Shown here: piece after piece, positions 1 through 5,180 of the stretch
Numbering within the stretch: position 1 is the first letter of the stretch
Layout: each line of letters opens with the position of its first letter
Source: Euryarchaeota archaeon UBA54
Lineage (GTDB): Archaea; Thermoplasmatota; Poseidoniia; Poseidoniales; Thalassarchaeaceae
Direction: 5' to 3'
DNA length: 5,180 bases
Assembly (NCBI GenBank): GCA_002495735.1
Contig: DAGM01000051.1
Location: 1,684-6,863 of the forward strand
Notes under the pieces: model-generated
What the model was told of the DNA's origin: nothing
What the model saw: only the letters and a program-made list of their open reading frames with translations
Database searches by the model: none
Program-made: the position numbers and the translations under genes

Positions 1-807
1 GAGAGATTGCATCAGGCCGAGATGCCGCGGTTTGGTTTAGGAGTCTATTTGATGGGCGAGCCAGGAGAGTGCAAGTCATCTGTGCTGTACGCACTCGAGC
101 AGGGCTACAGGCTAATCGACACCGCGATGGCATATGGCAACGAGGACGAGGTAGGCCAAGCCATCAGGGAGTCGGGGATTCCCAGAGAGGACATCTTCGT
201 AGTGACGAAGTTACGACAACCCCACGCCAACAGCCATGAAGAGACGCTTCAGAGGTGTCAGCAGAGCCTTGAGAACCTCGGTCTGGAATACATGGACCTG
301 TACTTGGTCCACGCACCACCTAAGGACCTCAATGTAAGGGCTCCAGTCTGGCAAGGTATGGAGGAGTGCCTGTCCAATGGCTGGACTCGCTCAATCGGAG
401 TTAGTAACTACGGTGCACATCACCTAGATGCGATGGTTTCGTACGCCACCGTGATGCCATCTGTCAACCAGATAGAAATCAACCCGTGGCTGCAGCGGCC
501 GGCGCTACGAGCAGCTACGGAAGGCATAGGAGCGAAGGTGATGGCCTACTCCCCGCTCGCCCGTGGCCACAAGTTGACAGATCCGGGAATATCCAAGATT
601 GCAGCTTCTCTGGGCTGCACGCCAGCGCAAGCCGCCATCAAGTGGTGCTTCGATGTCGGCGCAATCACCATTCCGAAGTCTAGTAAGCCAAACAGGATCT
701 CTGAGAATCTGGACTCTCTGGAGTTCGATCTCTCGGGAACCGAGGAGGAGTTCGCCGCTCTCGAGGAGTCATATGTCTCGGGATGGGATCCTACCGCGGA
801 GCCGTGA
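1..807 (+). CDS. Aldo-keto reductase, probably 5'-truncated by the window edge
   Basis: This is a cytosolic NAD(P)H-dependent oxidoreductase of the aldo-keto reductase superfamily, a single (beta/alpha)8 barrel that reduces aldehydes or ketones; the substrate cannot be told from sequence. Residues are numbered from the TTG at 7. The catalytic tetrad is complete: Asp38 and Tyr43 (in DTAMAYGNE), Lys68 (VTKL) and His102 (LVHAP). Other family signatures are PRFGLGVY near the N-terminus, GVSNY at 131-135, QIEINP at 155-160, YSPLARG at 181-187 and the cofactor-phosphate motif IPKSSKPNRISEN at 222-234. The usual His of the Q-x-E-x-H-P motif is Asn159 here. The frame is open to base 1 and the segment before PRFGLG is a little short for the family, so the true start probably lies just outside; TTG at 7 and ATG at 22 are weaker alternatives. 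The stop at 805-807 is 4 bases before the next gene, suggesting co-transcription. The family is secure and the physiological role is unknown. Confidence 0.93.
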   Translation, partial: ERLHQAEMPRFGLGVYLMGEPGECKSSVLYALEQGYRLIDTAMAYGNEDEVGQAIRESGIPREDIFVVTKLRQPHANSHEETLQRCQQSLENLGLEYMDLYLVHAPPKDLNVRAPVWQGMEECLSNGWTRSIGVSNYGAHHLDAMVSYATVMPSVNQIEINPWLQRPALRAATEGIGAKVMAYSPLARGHKLTDPGISKIAASLGCTPAQAAIKWCFDVGAITIPKSSKPNRISENLDSLEFDLSGTEEEFAALEESYVSGWDPTAEP

Positions 808-811
808 GACC

Positions 812-991
812 ATGAAGCCCCCAGAGACAATCGAAGAGGAACTCGCGATTATCGCTGAGGCCATCGAGGCCGGTATCGATCCATTCCCACCTGAGAAAGA
901 GCCCAGCAAATGGGCTAAGACTGCATTGGGATGGTTCATGATAATCATCATGGTGACTTGGGTCTCGGACATCCTCTACCGCTCTCTGTGA
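812..991 (+). CDS. Small single-pass membrane protein, 59 aa, function unknown
   Basis: I do not recognise a family. The ATG at 812 gives 59 residues: an acidic, probably helical N-terminus (residues 5-20, rich in Glu, Ile and Ala), a proline-rich linker (about 24-31, containing DPFPPEKEP) and one hydrophobic segment at about 37-56 ending in the tail LYRSL. Lys and Trp just before the segment (SKWAK) and Arg after it do not settle topology. The gene starts 4 bases after the aldo-keto reductase stop. A GGAG at 798-801 lies 10 bases before the ATG, a possible but distant ribosome binding site, and the closeness suggests translational coupling. The same frame stays open upstream to about 599, but that part overlaps the reductase and its translation looks like a shadow. 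It may be a small membrane tether or partner for the reductase, or unrelated to it. The TGA at 989-991 lies 8 bases from the end of the convergent tRNA gene. Confidence 0.72.
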   Translation: MKPPETIEEELAIIAEAIEAGIDPFPPEKEPSKWAKTALGWFMIIIMVTWVSDILYRSL

Positions 992-999
992 TACGGTAA

Positions 1000-1075
1000 T
1001 GGTAGTCCCTCCCGGATTCGAACCAGGGTCGTGGGATCCAGAACCCCACATGATGGACCACTACACTAAGGGACT
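1000..1075 (-). tRNA. tRNA-Gln (anticodon CUG), with encoded CCA
   Basis: Read on the minus strand, this folds into a full cloverleaf. The 7-bp acceptor stem pairs AGTCCCT (1069-1075) with AGGGACT (1004-1010) without mismatch, the discriminator base is A (1003), and CCA is encoded at 1000-1002. The T arm is CCTGG / TTCGAAT / CCGGG with one U-G pair. The anticodon arm is TGGGG / TTCTGGA / TCCCA with one G-U pair, placing the anticodon CUG at 1041-1039, which reads the glutamine codon CAG. The D arm is short and closed by a G-U pair, and the variable loop has 4 bases. The A1-U72 pair is characteristic of archaeal tRNA-Gln. Many archaea make Gln-tRNA by charging this tRNA with glutamate and amidating it, but no such enzyme is in the window. 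No intron is present. The gene is convergent with the small membrane protein gene and lies downstream of korB on the same strand. Confidence 0.95.
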
Positions 1076-1089
1076 AATGGGTGACGGAG

Positions 1090-1116
1090 TCGGATTCGCT
1101 ATTTCAACGAATCCGA
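1090..1116. repeat. 9-bp perfect inverted repeat between korB and tRNA-Gln
   Basis: Arms TCGGATTCG (1090-1098) and CGAATCCGA (1108-1116) are perfectly complementary around a 9-base loop (1099-1107). A further 5-bp match, GTGAC (1081-1085) with GTCAC (1129-1133), encloses it and reaches to the base next to the korB stop codon, so the korB 3' end could fold into a nested hairpin on the minus-strand transcript. It could act as a 3'-end stabiliser, a processing site or a weak terminator. There is no clear oligo-T run after it; the only pyrimidine-rich stretch, CTTCTTT on the minus strand near 1124-1130, precedes the inner stem. The pairing is seen directly and the role is inferred. Confidence 0.6.
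1099..1107 (-). promoter_or_regulatory. Possible TATA box for tRNA-Gln
   Basis: On the minus strand this reads TTGAAATAG, the most AT-rich stretch in the korB-tRNA spacer. It is centred about 28 bases before the tRNA 5' end (1075), where an archaeal TBP site is expected if transcription starts at or near the mature end. It coincides with the loop of the inverted repeat, so the palindrome would flank the box symmetrically. The match to the archaeal TATA consensus is only partial, and the tRNA could instead be read through from korB. Confidence 0.35.
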
Positions 1117-1133
1117 TAGCCGAAAGAAGTCAC

Positions 1134-2168
1134 TCAGGCTCCGCGGAAGGCCGCGTTGATGCTTGCAAGCTCGGCTTCGCTGGGGCGCATCTCGGATTCA
1201 CTCAGGGCTGAAAGCGGCGTCTCGGTAAGTCCGATCTCCTCGTCGGCGGTCTGCATACTGTCATCATAGTACAGCAAACCGGTCACGTGCTTGTTCTCAC
1301 CTTCCGCTCTGTGGATTGCTGAGAGCGCGGAGACAGCGTCCGACGGGTCATGATTCTCGCTCAATGTCTCCAGTCGCAGAGTAGAGCCGTCAAACATCTG
1401 GATGTCATCATATTCGCCCTCGGGAATGTCGACCTCCTCCAGAGGGGTGAAGTGGGGGATGTAGTCTAGCATGTGCAGGACCTCGTCATTCTCCTTGACG
1501 TAATTGTAGGACTTGTAGGACTCATCGTTGTTGGCGAAGGTGACGCACGGCGAGATGATGTCAATGACCGCCATTCCCCGATGACCCATCGCCGCACGGA
1601 TTAGGGAGGTCAGTTGCTTCTTGCTGCCCGAGAACGAGCGCGCGACGAAACTACATCTGAGGTTGATGGCCATCGCGCACAGGTCAATCGGAGGCTGCAC
1701 GTTGGCCGCCCCTTTCTTCTTCTTGGATCCCTTCTCTACGGTGGCACTGTACTGCCCCTTGGTCAGACCATATACTCCGTTGTTCTCAATGATGTAGACC
1801 ATGTCGAGGTTGCGCCTAATCGCGTGGACGAACTGTCCGATACCGATACTGGCGGTATCTCCGTCGCCTGAGACAGCGATGAAGGCCAGACTCTTGTTGA
1901 CCATACTGGCACCGGTCGTGACAGATGGCATCCTACCGTGCACGGTGTTGAAACCGTGACTCTTGCCGAGAAAGTAGGCTGGAGTCTTGGAAGAGCACCC
2001 GATTCCACTCATCTTGGCGATGCCCTCGGGCGGAATACCGTTCTCCCACGCTGCCTGGATGATGACATTGGATATCTGGTCATGGCCGCATCCGGGGCAC
2101 AGTGACGATTTACCTCCGGTGTATTCCGACTTCTCTAGGTCGATTACGTTGAGTTTGATGGTGCTCAT
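1134..2168 (-). CDS. korB: 2-oxoacid:ferredoxin oxidoreductase, beta subunit (2-oxoglutarate type likely)
   Basis: This is the thiamine-diphosphate and iron-sulfur subunit of a cytosolic enzyme that converts a 2-oxoacid and CoA to acyl-CoA and CO2 while reducing ferredoxin. The protein has 344 residues. CPGCG at 24-28 and GIGCSSK at 55-61 supply Cys24, Cys27 and Cys58, and SPC at 206-208 supplies Cys208; together they match the four ligands of the single [4Fe-4S] cluster in archaeal two-subunit enzymes. GDGD at 101-104 with Asn129-Asn130 forms the Mg/thiamine-diphosphate site. Lys61 and the GLTKGQYSAT segment (134-143, with Leu135) correspond to substrate-pocket positions described for the Sulfolobus enzyme. 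GSKKKKG at 147-153 is a strongly basic loop. The last 45 or so residues after LLYYDD are an acidic extension outside the catalytic core. The ATG at 2168 overlaps the korA stop as ATGA and has a strong ribosome binding site. The 2-oxoglutarate preference is inferred, since related enzymes also take pyruvate or other 2-oxoacids. Confidence 0.95.
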   Translation of the reverse strand: MSTIKLNVIDLEKSEYTGGKSSLCPGCGHDQISNVIIQAAWENGIPPEGIAKMSGIGCSSKTPAYFLGKSHGFNTVHGRMPSVTTGASMVNKSLAFIAVSGDGDTASIGIGQFVHAIRRNLDMVYIIENNGVYGLTKGQYSATVEKGSKKKKGAANVQPPIDLCAMAINLRCSFVARSFSGSKKQLTSLIRAAMGHRGMAVIDIISPCVTFANNDESYKSYNYVKENDEVLHMLDYIPHFTPLEEVDIPEGEYDDIQMFDGSTLRLETLSENHDPSDAVSALSAIHRAEGENKHVTGLLYYDDSMQTADEEIGLTETPLSALSESEMRPSEAELASINAAFRGA

Positions 2169-3967
2169 ACAGTAACCTCCAACGTCTCAAGAATCTTGTC
2201 AGCGTAGACACGTGCACGAGGAGGCATGCCATCGGTGTAGGCCACACTGTGAAGGCGAGAGAGGAGATGCACCGGCAGCTCCTTGCGCAGGATACCATAG
2301 AGCTGTCCATCTCGGTTTATCTCGAGGACGATGACCTTGTCGTGCCTCTCAATGAAGCCCTCGATCTCTGAGTGGTAAGGTAGGGCCCTGACACGGCAGG
2401 TGCTGACCGACAGACCGGTCGATTCCAGCATGTCATCAATCTCAGTGATGGAGTTCTCCATCGAGCCGTAGTATACAATCCCGATTTGCTGTTTCTCTTC
2501 TTCCCTGATAATCGGAGCAGGAAGTAGGTCGCGAGCGCCGTCAATCTTCCTGCGCAGGCGCGAGATGGTGGCGTAGTAGACATCCGGGTCCTCTGAGTAG
2601 ACACCGTCCTCGTCGTGCCCTGTTCCTCGGTAAAGAATGGGATCGAGGCCGCTGCCAGGTAGAGTTCTGTAGGGAATACCGTCCCCGTCTACGTCTCTGT
2701 ATCGCCCGTAGTTCGCAACTGCATCGACCTCTTCTCGGGTGCGCAGTACCTTGCCTCGGTCCATCGGAGAATCTGGGTACTGAAATCCCGCTGTGGACCA
2801 TTGGTTCATCCCGAGATCGAGATCACTGAAACCAAACACGATGGTCTGAAACCTCTCAGCGTAGTCGAAGACCCTCCAGCCGTACTCGAAGCACTCGTCG
2901 ACGGTACCGGGAATCACCACGATGTGCTGGGTGTCTCCGTGACTGGCTTCGTACAGCATCGACAAATCACCCTGCTGAGTACGAGTCGGAAGGCCGGTGG
3001 AAGGGCCGACCCTGTTGACATCCCAGATTACACCAGGCACCTCTGCGAAGTAGGCCAGCCCGATGAACTCGGACATCAGTGAGATGCCCGGGCCACTGGT
3101 GCAGGTCATTCCGCGACCACCCGCCCAGCCGGCACCGATTACCATGCCAGCGGCGGCCAACTCGTCCTCGGCCTGAATAACGGCGCATGTCGCACCACCA
3201 TCATCACCTTCTCTGAGTTTAGGTAACCATTCGATGACACTCTCAGCTAGAGATGAAGAGGGGGTGATTGGATACCATGAGAGCATGTTCACTCCGCCGA
3301 AGATTGAACCCAGTGCTACAGCCTCATTGCCCTCCACAAGGAATGTATCTGGATTCTTGTCGCGAGCCTTGACGCAATACGGTATGGGGCCTCCCCAGTT
3401 CTCTGCAGCGTAGGCGCGACCCTCACTAATGGCTCTCTGGTTCAACTCGATGGCTTTCTCTTTGCCCCTGAACTGGTTATTCAAGGACTCGTCGATTACA
3501 GCATCGTCAATTTCTAGCAGATGGGCGAGTGCTCCGACATAGTACATGTTACACATCAGGCGAGCCAGTTTCGGATTAATCCCCCTCGCCATCTTAGTCA
3601 TCGGCATGCCGTATGAGGGACAGTCATCCCTGTCCACGGGGAGTTTGGCATCCTCGTTGTAAATCACGATGGTTCCGGGCTCAATGCGCTCGAGATCCTT
3701 GTGCCAGGTGTCCTTGTTCATCAAGACCTGGATGTGCGCCTTGTCACCTGGTGCCTGATAGCCTAGATCACTTGCGCGGATAATGAACCAGGTCGGAAGT
3801 CCCGAGATATTGCTTGGGAAGAGGTTCTTCCCACTGACTGGAACGCCCATCTGGAACATCGAATTGAGCACAATCAGGTTAGCGGACTGGGAACCTGTCC
3901 CGTTCGCCGTTGCTATATTGATAGTGAAGTCGTTGTAGATACGCTCCATCGTTTCCTGCTTCTCCAT
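2165..3967 (-). CDS. korA: 2-oxoacid:ferredoxin oxidoreductase, fused gamma-alpha subunit
   Basis: This is the large subunit partnering KorB, 600 residues from the ATG at 3967. The N-terminal gamma domain (about 10-190) carries ANGTGSQSAN at 21-30 and PSNISGLPTWFIIRAS at 51-66. The alpha domain (about 210-470) carries YPITP at 232-236, a motif essential in the Sulfolobus enzyme, then the acidic QAEDE at 265-269 near the thiamine cofactor, TSGPG at 290-294 and GPSTGLPTRTQQGD at 321-334. A C-terminal domain (about 495-600) includes GIVYYGS and the conserved ending LEINRDGQL. No CxxC ferredoxin domain is present, so the only cluster of the complex is in KorB. The gene is first in the operon and its stop overlaps the korB start by four bases. 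The start is uncertain: GTG at 3982 adds five residues but has an AGG only about 2 bases away, ATG at 3967 lacks a clear Shine-Dalgarno, and ATG at 3949 has AGGA 4 bases upstream. The gamma-domain homology begins after all three, so none is excluded. Confidence 0.93.
   Translation of the reverse strand: MEKQETMERIYNDFTINIATANGTGSQSANLIVLNSMFQMGVPVSGKNLFPSNISGLPTWFIIRASDLGYQAPGDKAHIQVLMNKDTWHKDLERIEPGTIVIYNEDAKLPVDRDDCPSYGMPMTKMARGINPKLARLMCNMYYVGALAHLLEIDDAVIDESLNNQFRGKEKAIELNQRAISEGRAYAAENWGGPIPYCVKARDKNPDTFLVEGNEAVALGSIFGGVNMLSWYPITPSSSLAESVIEWLPKLREGDDGGATCAVIQAEDELAAAGMVIGAGWAGGRGMTCTSGPGISLMSEFIGLAYFAEVPGVIWDVNRVGPSTGLPTRTQQGDLSMLYEASHGDTQHIVVIPGTVDECFEYGWRVFDYAERFQTIVFGFSDLDLGMNQWSTAGFQYPDSPMDRGKVLRTREEVDAVANYGRYRDVDGDGIPYRTLPGSGLDPILYRGTGHDEDGVYSEDPDVYYATISRLRRKIDGARDLLPAPIIREEEKQQIGIVYYGSMENSITEIDDMLESTGLSVSTCRVRALPYHSEIEGFIERHDKVIVLEINRDGQLYGILRKELPVHLLSRLHSVAYTDGMPPRARVYADKILETLEVTV
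2175..2180 (-). promoter_or_regulatory. Strong Shine-Dalgarno sequence for korB
   Basis: On the minus strand this is GGAGGT, six bases before the korB ATG at 2168 and inside the last codons of korA. The match and spacing are near ideal. It fixes the korB start, and with the ATGA overlap it indicates coupled translation of the two subunits, which suits an equimolar complex. Confidence 0.85.
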
Positions 3968-4109
3968 GGCTCGGCTCGGCACTACCTAGGGGTTCGCGCA
4001 AGACGACCCGGTAATAATCCGGTATTAGCCATTACCGTTGCCAATTCATAGGATTCAGGACGATTGCGTGTCCGTTGGCATTTTCAATGAGTTCGCTTTC
4101 CGCCGCTCT
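3968..4109. promoter_or_regulatory. Divergent promoter region between korA and the cyclophilin gene
   Basis: This spacer must hold the promoters of both flanking genes, which point away from each other. For korA, the best TATA-like stretch on the minus strand is GATTATTA (4019-4012), which would put the transcript start near 3988, just before the GTG and ATG candidates. For the cyclophilin gene, TTTTCAA at 4082-4087 on the plus strand is about 26 bases before the ATG at 4110. That ATG has no purine-rich Shine-Dalgarno, so a leaderless transcript is plausible. Both TATA matches are weak. The role of the region is clear from gene orientation; the exact sites are inferred. Confidence 0.5.
4009..4037. 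repeat. 7-bp inverted repeat in the divergent spacer
   Basis: Arms CGGTAAT (4009-4015) and ATTACCG (4031-4037) are perfectly complementary across a 15-base gap. GGTATTA at 4021-4027 lies in the gap and repeats the start of the left arm (GGTAATA, 4010-4016) with one change, 11 bases on, about one helical turn. The element overlaps the likely korA TATA box, so it is placed as an operator would be. Arms this short can occur by chance, and no regulator can be named. Confidence 0.35.
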
Positions 4110-5168
4110 ATGTCCATCCCCGAGGCGCTACAGATTGCATGGGTCGAGGCCACCGCCCTGACCGAATCCGGAGAGCCGGAGAAAGCCTTGGAATTACTGC
4201 GCTCTGTGGCTTGGGATGTCTGTGAGGACGGTGCTCAGAAGGCGAGGACCTTGCGTTTCGCAGCCGACGCAGGTACGGCCCTCGGAGAGCAAGACACTGC
4301 CAACCAGAAGCGCCATTGGCAGCGTGCCCACAAGAACTACCGCAAGGCGCTAAACTTCGACCCCAAGGACAAGGAGACTAGGCGGCGCATGAACAAACTC
4401 TCTTCGATGATGGATGAGCAGGCAGTATCCTTGGGTGTTGGCTTGCAAATCTTCGACGAAGGCAACCCGACTCCATTGGGGCTGGTCACATTCCTAGTGG
4501 CCTTCATGCTGGTGCTGGTCTCGTTCAAGGTGATTCCAGATTTCTTCGACACACCTGAGGATAACCCTGTGGTCACCCTTGAGATATCGTACATGCCAAC
4601 TGGAAGTAACGAGAGAGTCATAGCGTTCGTCGAGATTGAACTCTATCCAAATGAGGCGCCGCTTCACGTGGAGAACTTTCTCCTCCTCGCTGAAGAATTT
4701 AGGTACGACTTCACAGAGTTCCACAGAATCATTGATGATTTCATGATTCAAGGAGGCGACTTCGGTTCTGGAGGACATACCGCGAAGTGGTACGGTTGGT
4801 GCAACGGTGACGAGTTTGACCACTCAGGAAATAGACACAGTTCCGATTCATGCAACCAAGTAGATTGGTCACTTGAAGGAGAGCACACTAACGGCCTCAA
4901 GCACATCCCAGGTGCATTAGCTGCGGCCCATGCAGGACTCAACACGGATGGCAGCCAGTTCTACATCGTGCCAGGAGATAGCACCCCTTCTCACCTCGAT
5001 TGGGAATCTGGAAAGGATTGCGCGGCTCAAGGCAACTCCTGCCATACGGTCTACGGCCAGGTAATCAGCGGCTTAGATCATGTCACAGCTATCAGTGAGG
5101 TCCAGACAAGTGGAGGAGACAGTCCTCTGAACGAGGTCCGCTTGATGCATGTCACTGTGAATGATTGA
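4110..5168 (+). CDS. Membrane-anchored cyclophilin-type peptidyl-prolyl isomerase with TPR-like N-terminus
   Basis: The 352-residue protein should catalyse cis-trans isomerisation of X-Pro bonds outside the membrane. Residues 1-105 are helical and TPR-like (GEPEKALELL at 21-30, then YRKALNFDPKDKETRRR at 77-93), one hydrophobic helix spans about 121-142, and the cyclophilin domain fills 155-352. Domain signatures are FHRIIDDFMIQGGDF (204-218), LNTDGSQFYI (277-286) and HTVYGQVISGLD (312-323). Compared with cyclophilin A, the catalytic Arg (Arg206), Phe (Phe211), Met (Met212), Gln (Gln214 and Gln283) and His (His312) are kept, the substrate-contacting Asn102 is His274, and Phe113 is Tyr285. Two insertions near the active site each carry a cysteine pair, Cys231/Cys248 and Cys304/Cys311, which could form disulfides. 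The basic N-terminal side and acidic C-terminal side fit an N-in, C-out topology; there is no cleavable signal. I chose the ATG at 4110 because the frame upstream to a TTG at 4038 reads as non-homologous filler. The gene is divergent from korA. Confidence 0.9.
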   Translation: MSIPEALQIAWVEATALTESGEPEKALELLRSVAWDVCEDGAQKARTLRFAADAGTALGEQDTANQKRHWQRAHKNYRKALNFDPKDKETRRRMNKLSSMMDEQAVSLGVGLQIFDEGNPTPLGLVTFLVAFMLVLVSFKVIPDFFDTPEDNPVVTLEISYMPTGSNERVIAFVEIELYPNEAPLHVENFLLLAEEFRYDFTEFHRIIDDFMIQGGDFGSGGHTAKWYGWCNGDEFDHSGNRHSSDSCNQVDWSLEGEHTNGLKHIPGALAAAHAGLNTDGSQFYIVPGDSTPSHLDWESGKDCAAQGNSCHTVYGQVISGLDHVTAISEVQTSGGDSPLNEVRLMHVTVND

Positions 5169-5180
5169 GCATCTAACGCA

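Noticed and set aside
599..811. Longer version of the small membrane protein starting inside the reductase gene
   Set aside because: The extra residues come from the shifted frame of a clearly coding reductase and look compositionally random; the ATG at 812 fits the gene junction.
993..1002. Ten-base match ACGGTAATGG here and, inverted, at 4029-4038
   Set aside because: One copy overlaps the tRNA CCA end and the other lies in a promoter spacer 3 kb away; there is no flanking similarity, so chance is the simplest explanation.
999..1211. Plus-strand 70-codon open frame across the tRNA and the end of korB
   Set aside because: It is made of antisense tRNA and antisense korB sequence, so coding is very unlikely.
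2317..3188. Open frames on both strands inside korA
   Set aside because: They overlap a gene with unmistakable domain motifs, and their translations are rich in Arg, Ser and Pro without family features, as expected of shadow frames.
4038..4109. In-frame extension of the cyclophilin gene back to a TTG codon
   Set aside because: The added 24 residues have no TPR-like or signal character, the TTG has no Shine-Dalgarno, and they would cover the expected promoter.
1..5180. Search by eye for CRISPR repeats, insertion sequences, attachment sites, toxin-antitoxin pairs or phage genes
   Set aside because: No regularly spaced repeats, transposase motifs, tRNA-adjacent duplications or defence-type proteins were seen; the window looks like ordinary core genome.

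Overview
The window most likely comes from a planktonic marine euryarchaeon of the Marine Group II (Poseidoniales) type. The grounds are a two-subunit ferredoxin-dependent 2-oxoacid oxidoreductase with a fused gamma-alpha subunit, an archaeal-style tRNA-Gln with an A1-U72 pair, poor Shine-Dalgarno sequences at genes that open a transcript beside a strong one inside an operon, and a membrane-anchored cyclophilin with extracytoplasmic cysteine pairs. The lineage call is an inference from gene content and protein style and was not checked by a search.

Layout from left to right. Positions 1-991 on the plus strand hold an aldo-keto reductase, probably missing a few N-terminal codons at the window edge, followed after 4 bases by a 59-residue single-pass membrane protein. 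A tRNA-Gln(CUG) gene with an encoded CCA lies on the minus strand at 1000-1075 and runs toward that pair. A short spacer with a 9-bp inverted repeat around an AT-rich core separates it from korB. Positions 1134-3967 on the minus strand are a korA-korB operon for a 2-oxoacid (probably 2-oxoglutarate) oxidoreductase, joined by an ATGA stop/start overlap. A divergent spacer of about 140 bases carries weak promoter-like AT-rich elements and a 7-bp inverted repeat. Positions 4110-5168 on the plus strand encode a TPR-like / transmembrane / cyclophilin-type peptidyl-prolyl isomerase.

How the genes relate: KorA and KorB form one enzyme that oxidatively decarboxylates a 2-oxoacid to the acyl-CoA and reduces ferredoxin, a central carbon step. 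The neighbouring genes have no evident metabolic link to it and look like ordinary core-genome neighbours. No mobile element, CRISPR array, defence system or integration scar is visible. The points most worth a second look are the architecture of the peptidyl-prolyl isomerase, the reductase / small membrane protein pair, and the two small palindromic intergenic structures. I do not see strong evidence for a previously undescribed multi-gene system.
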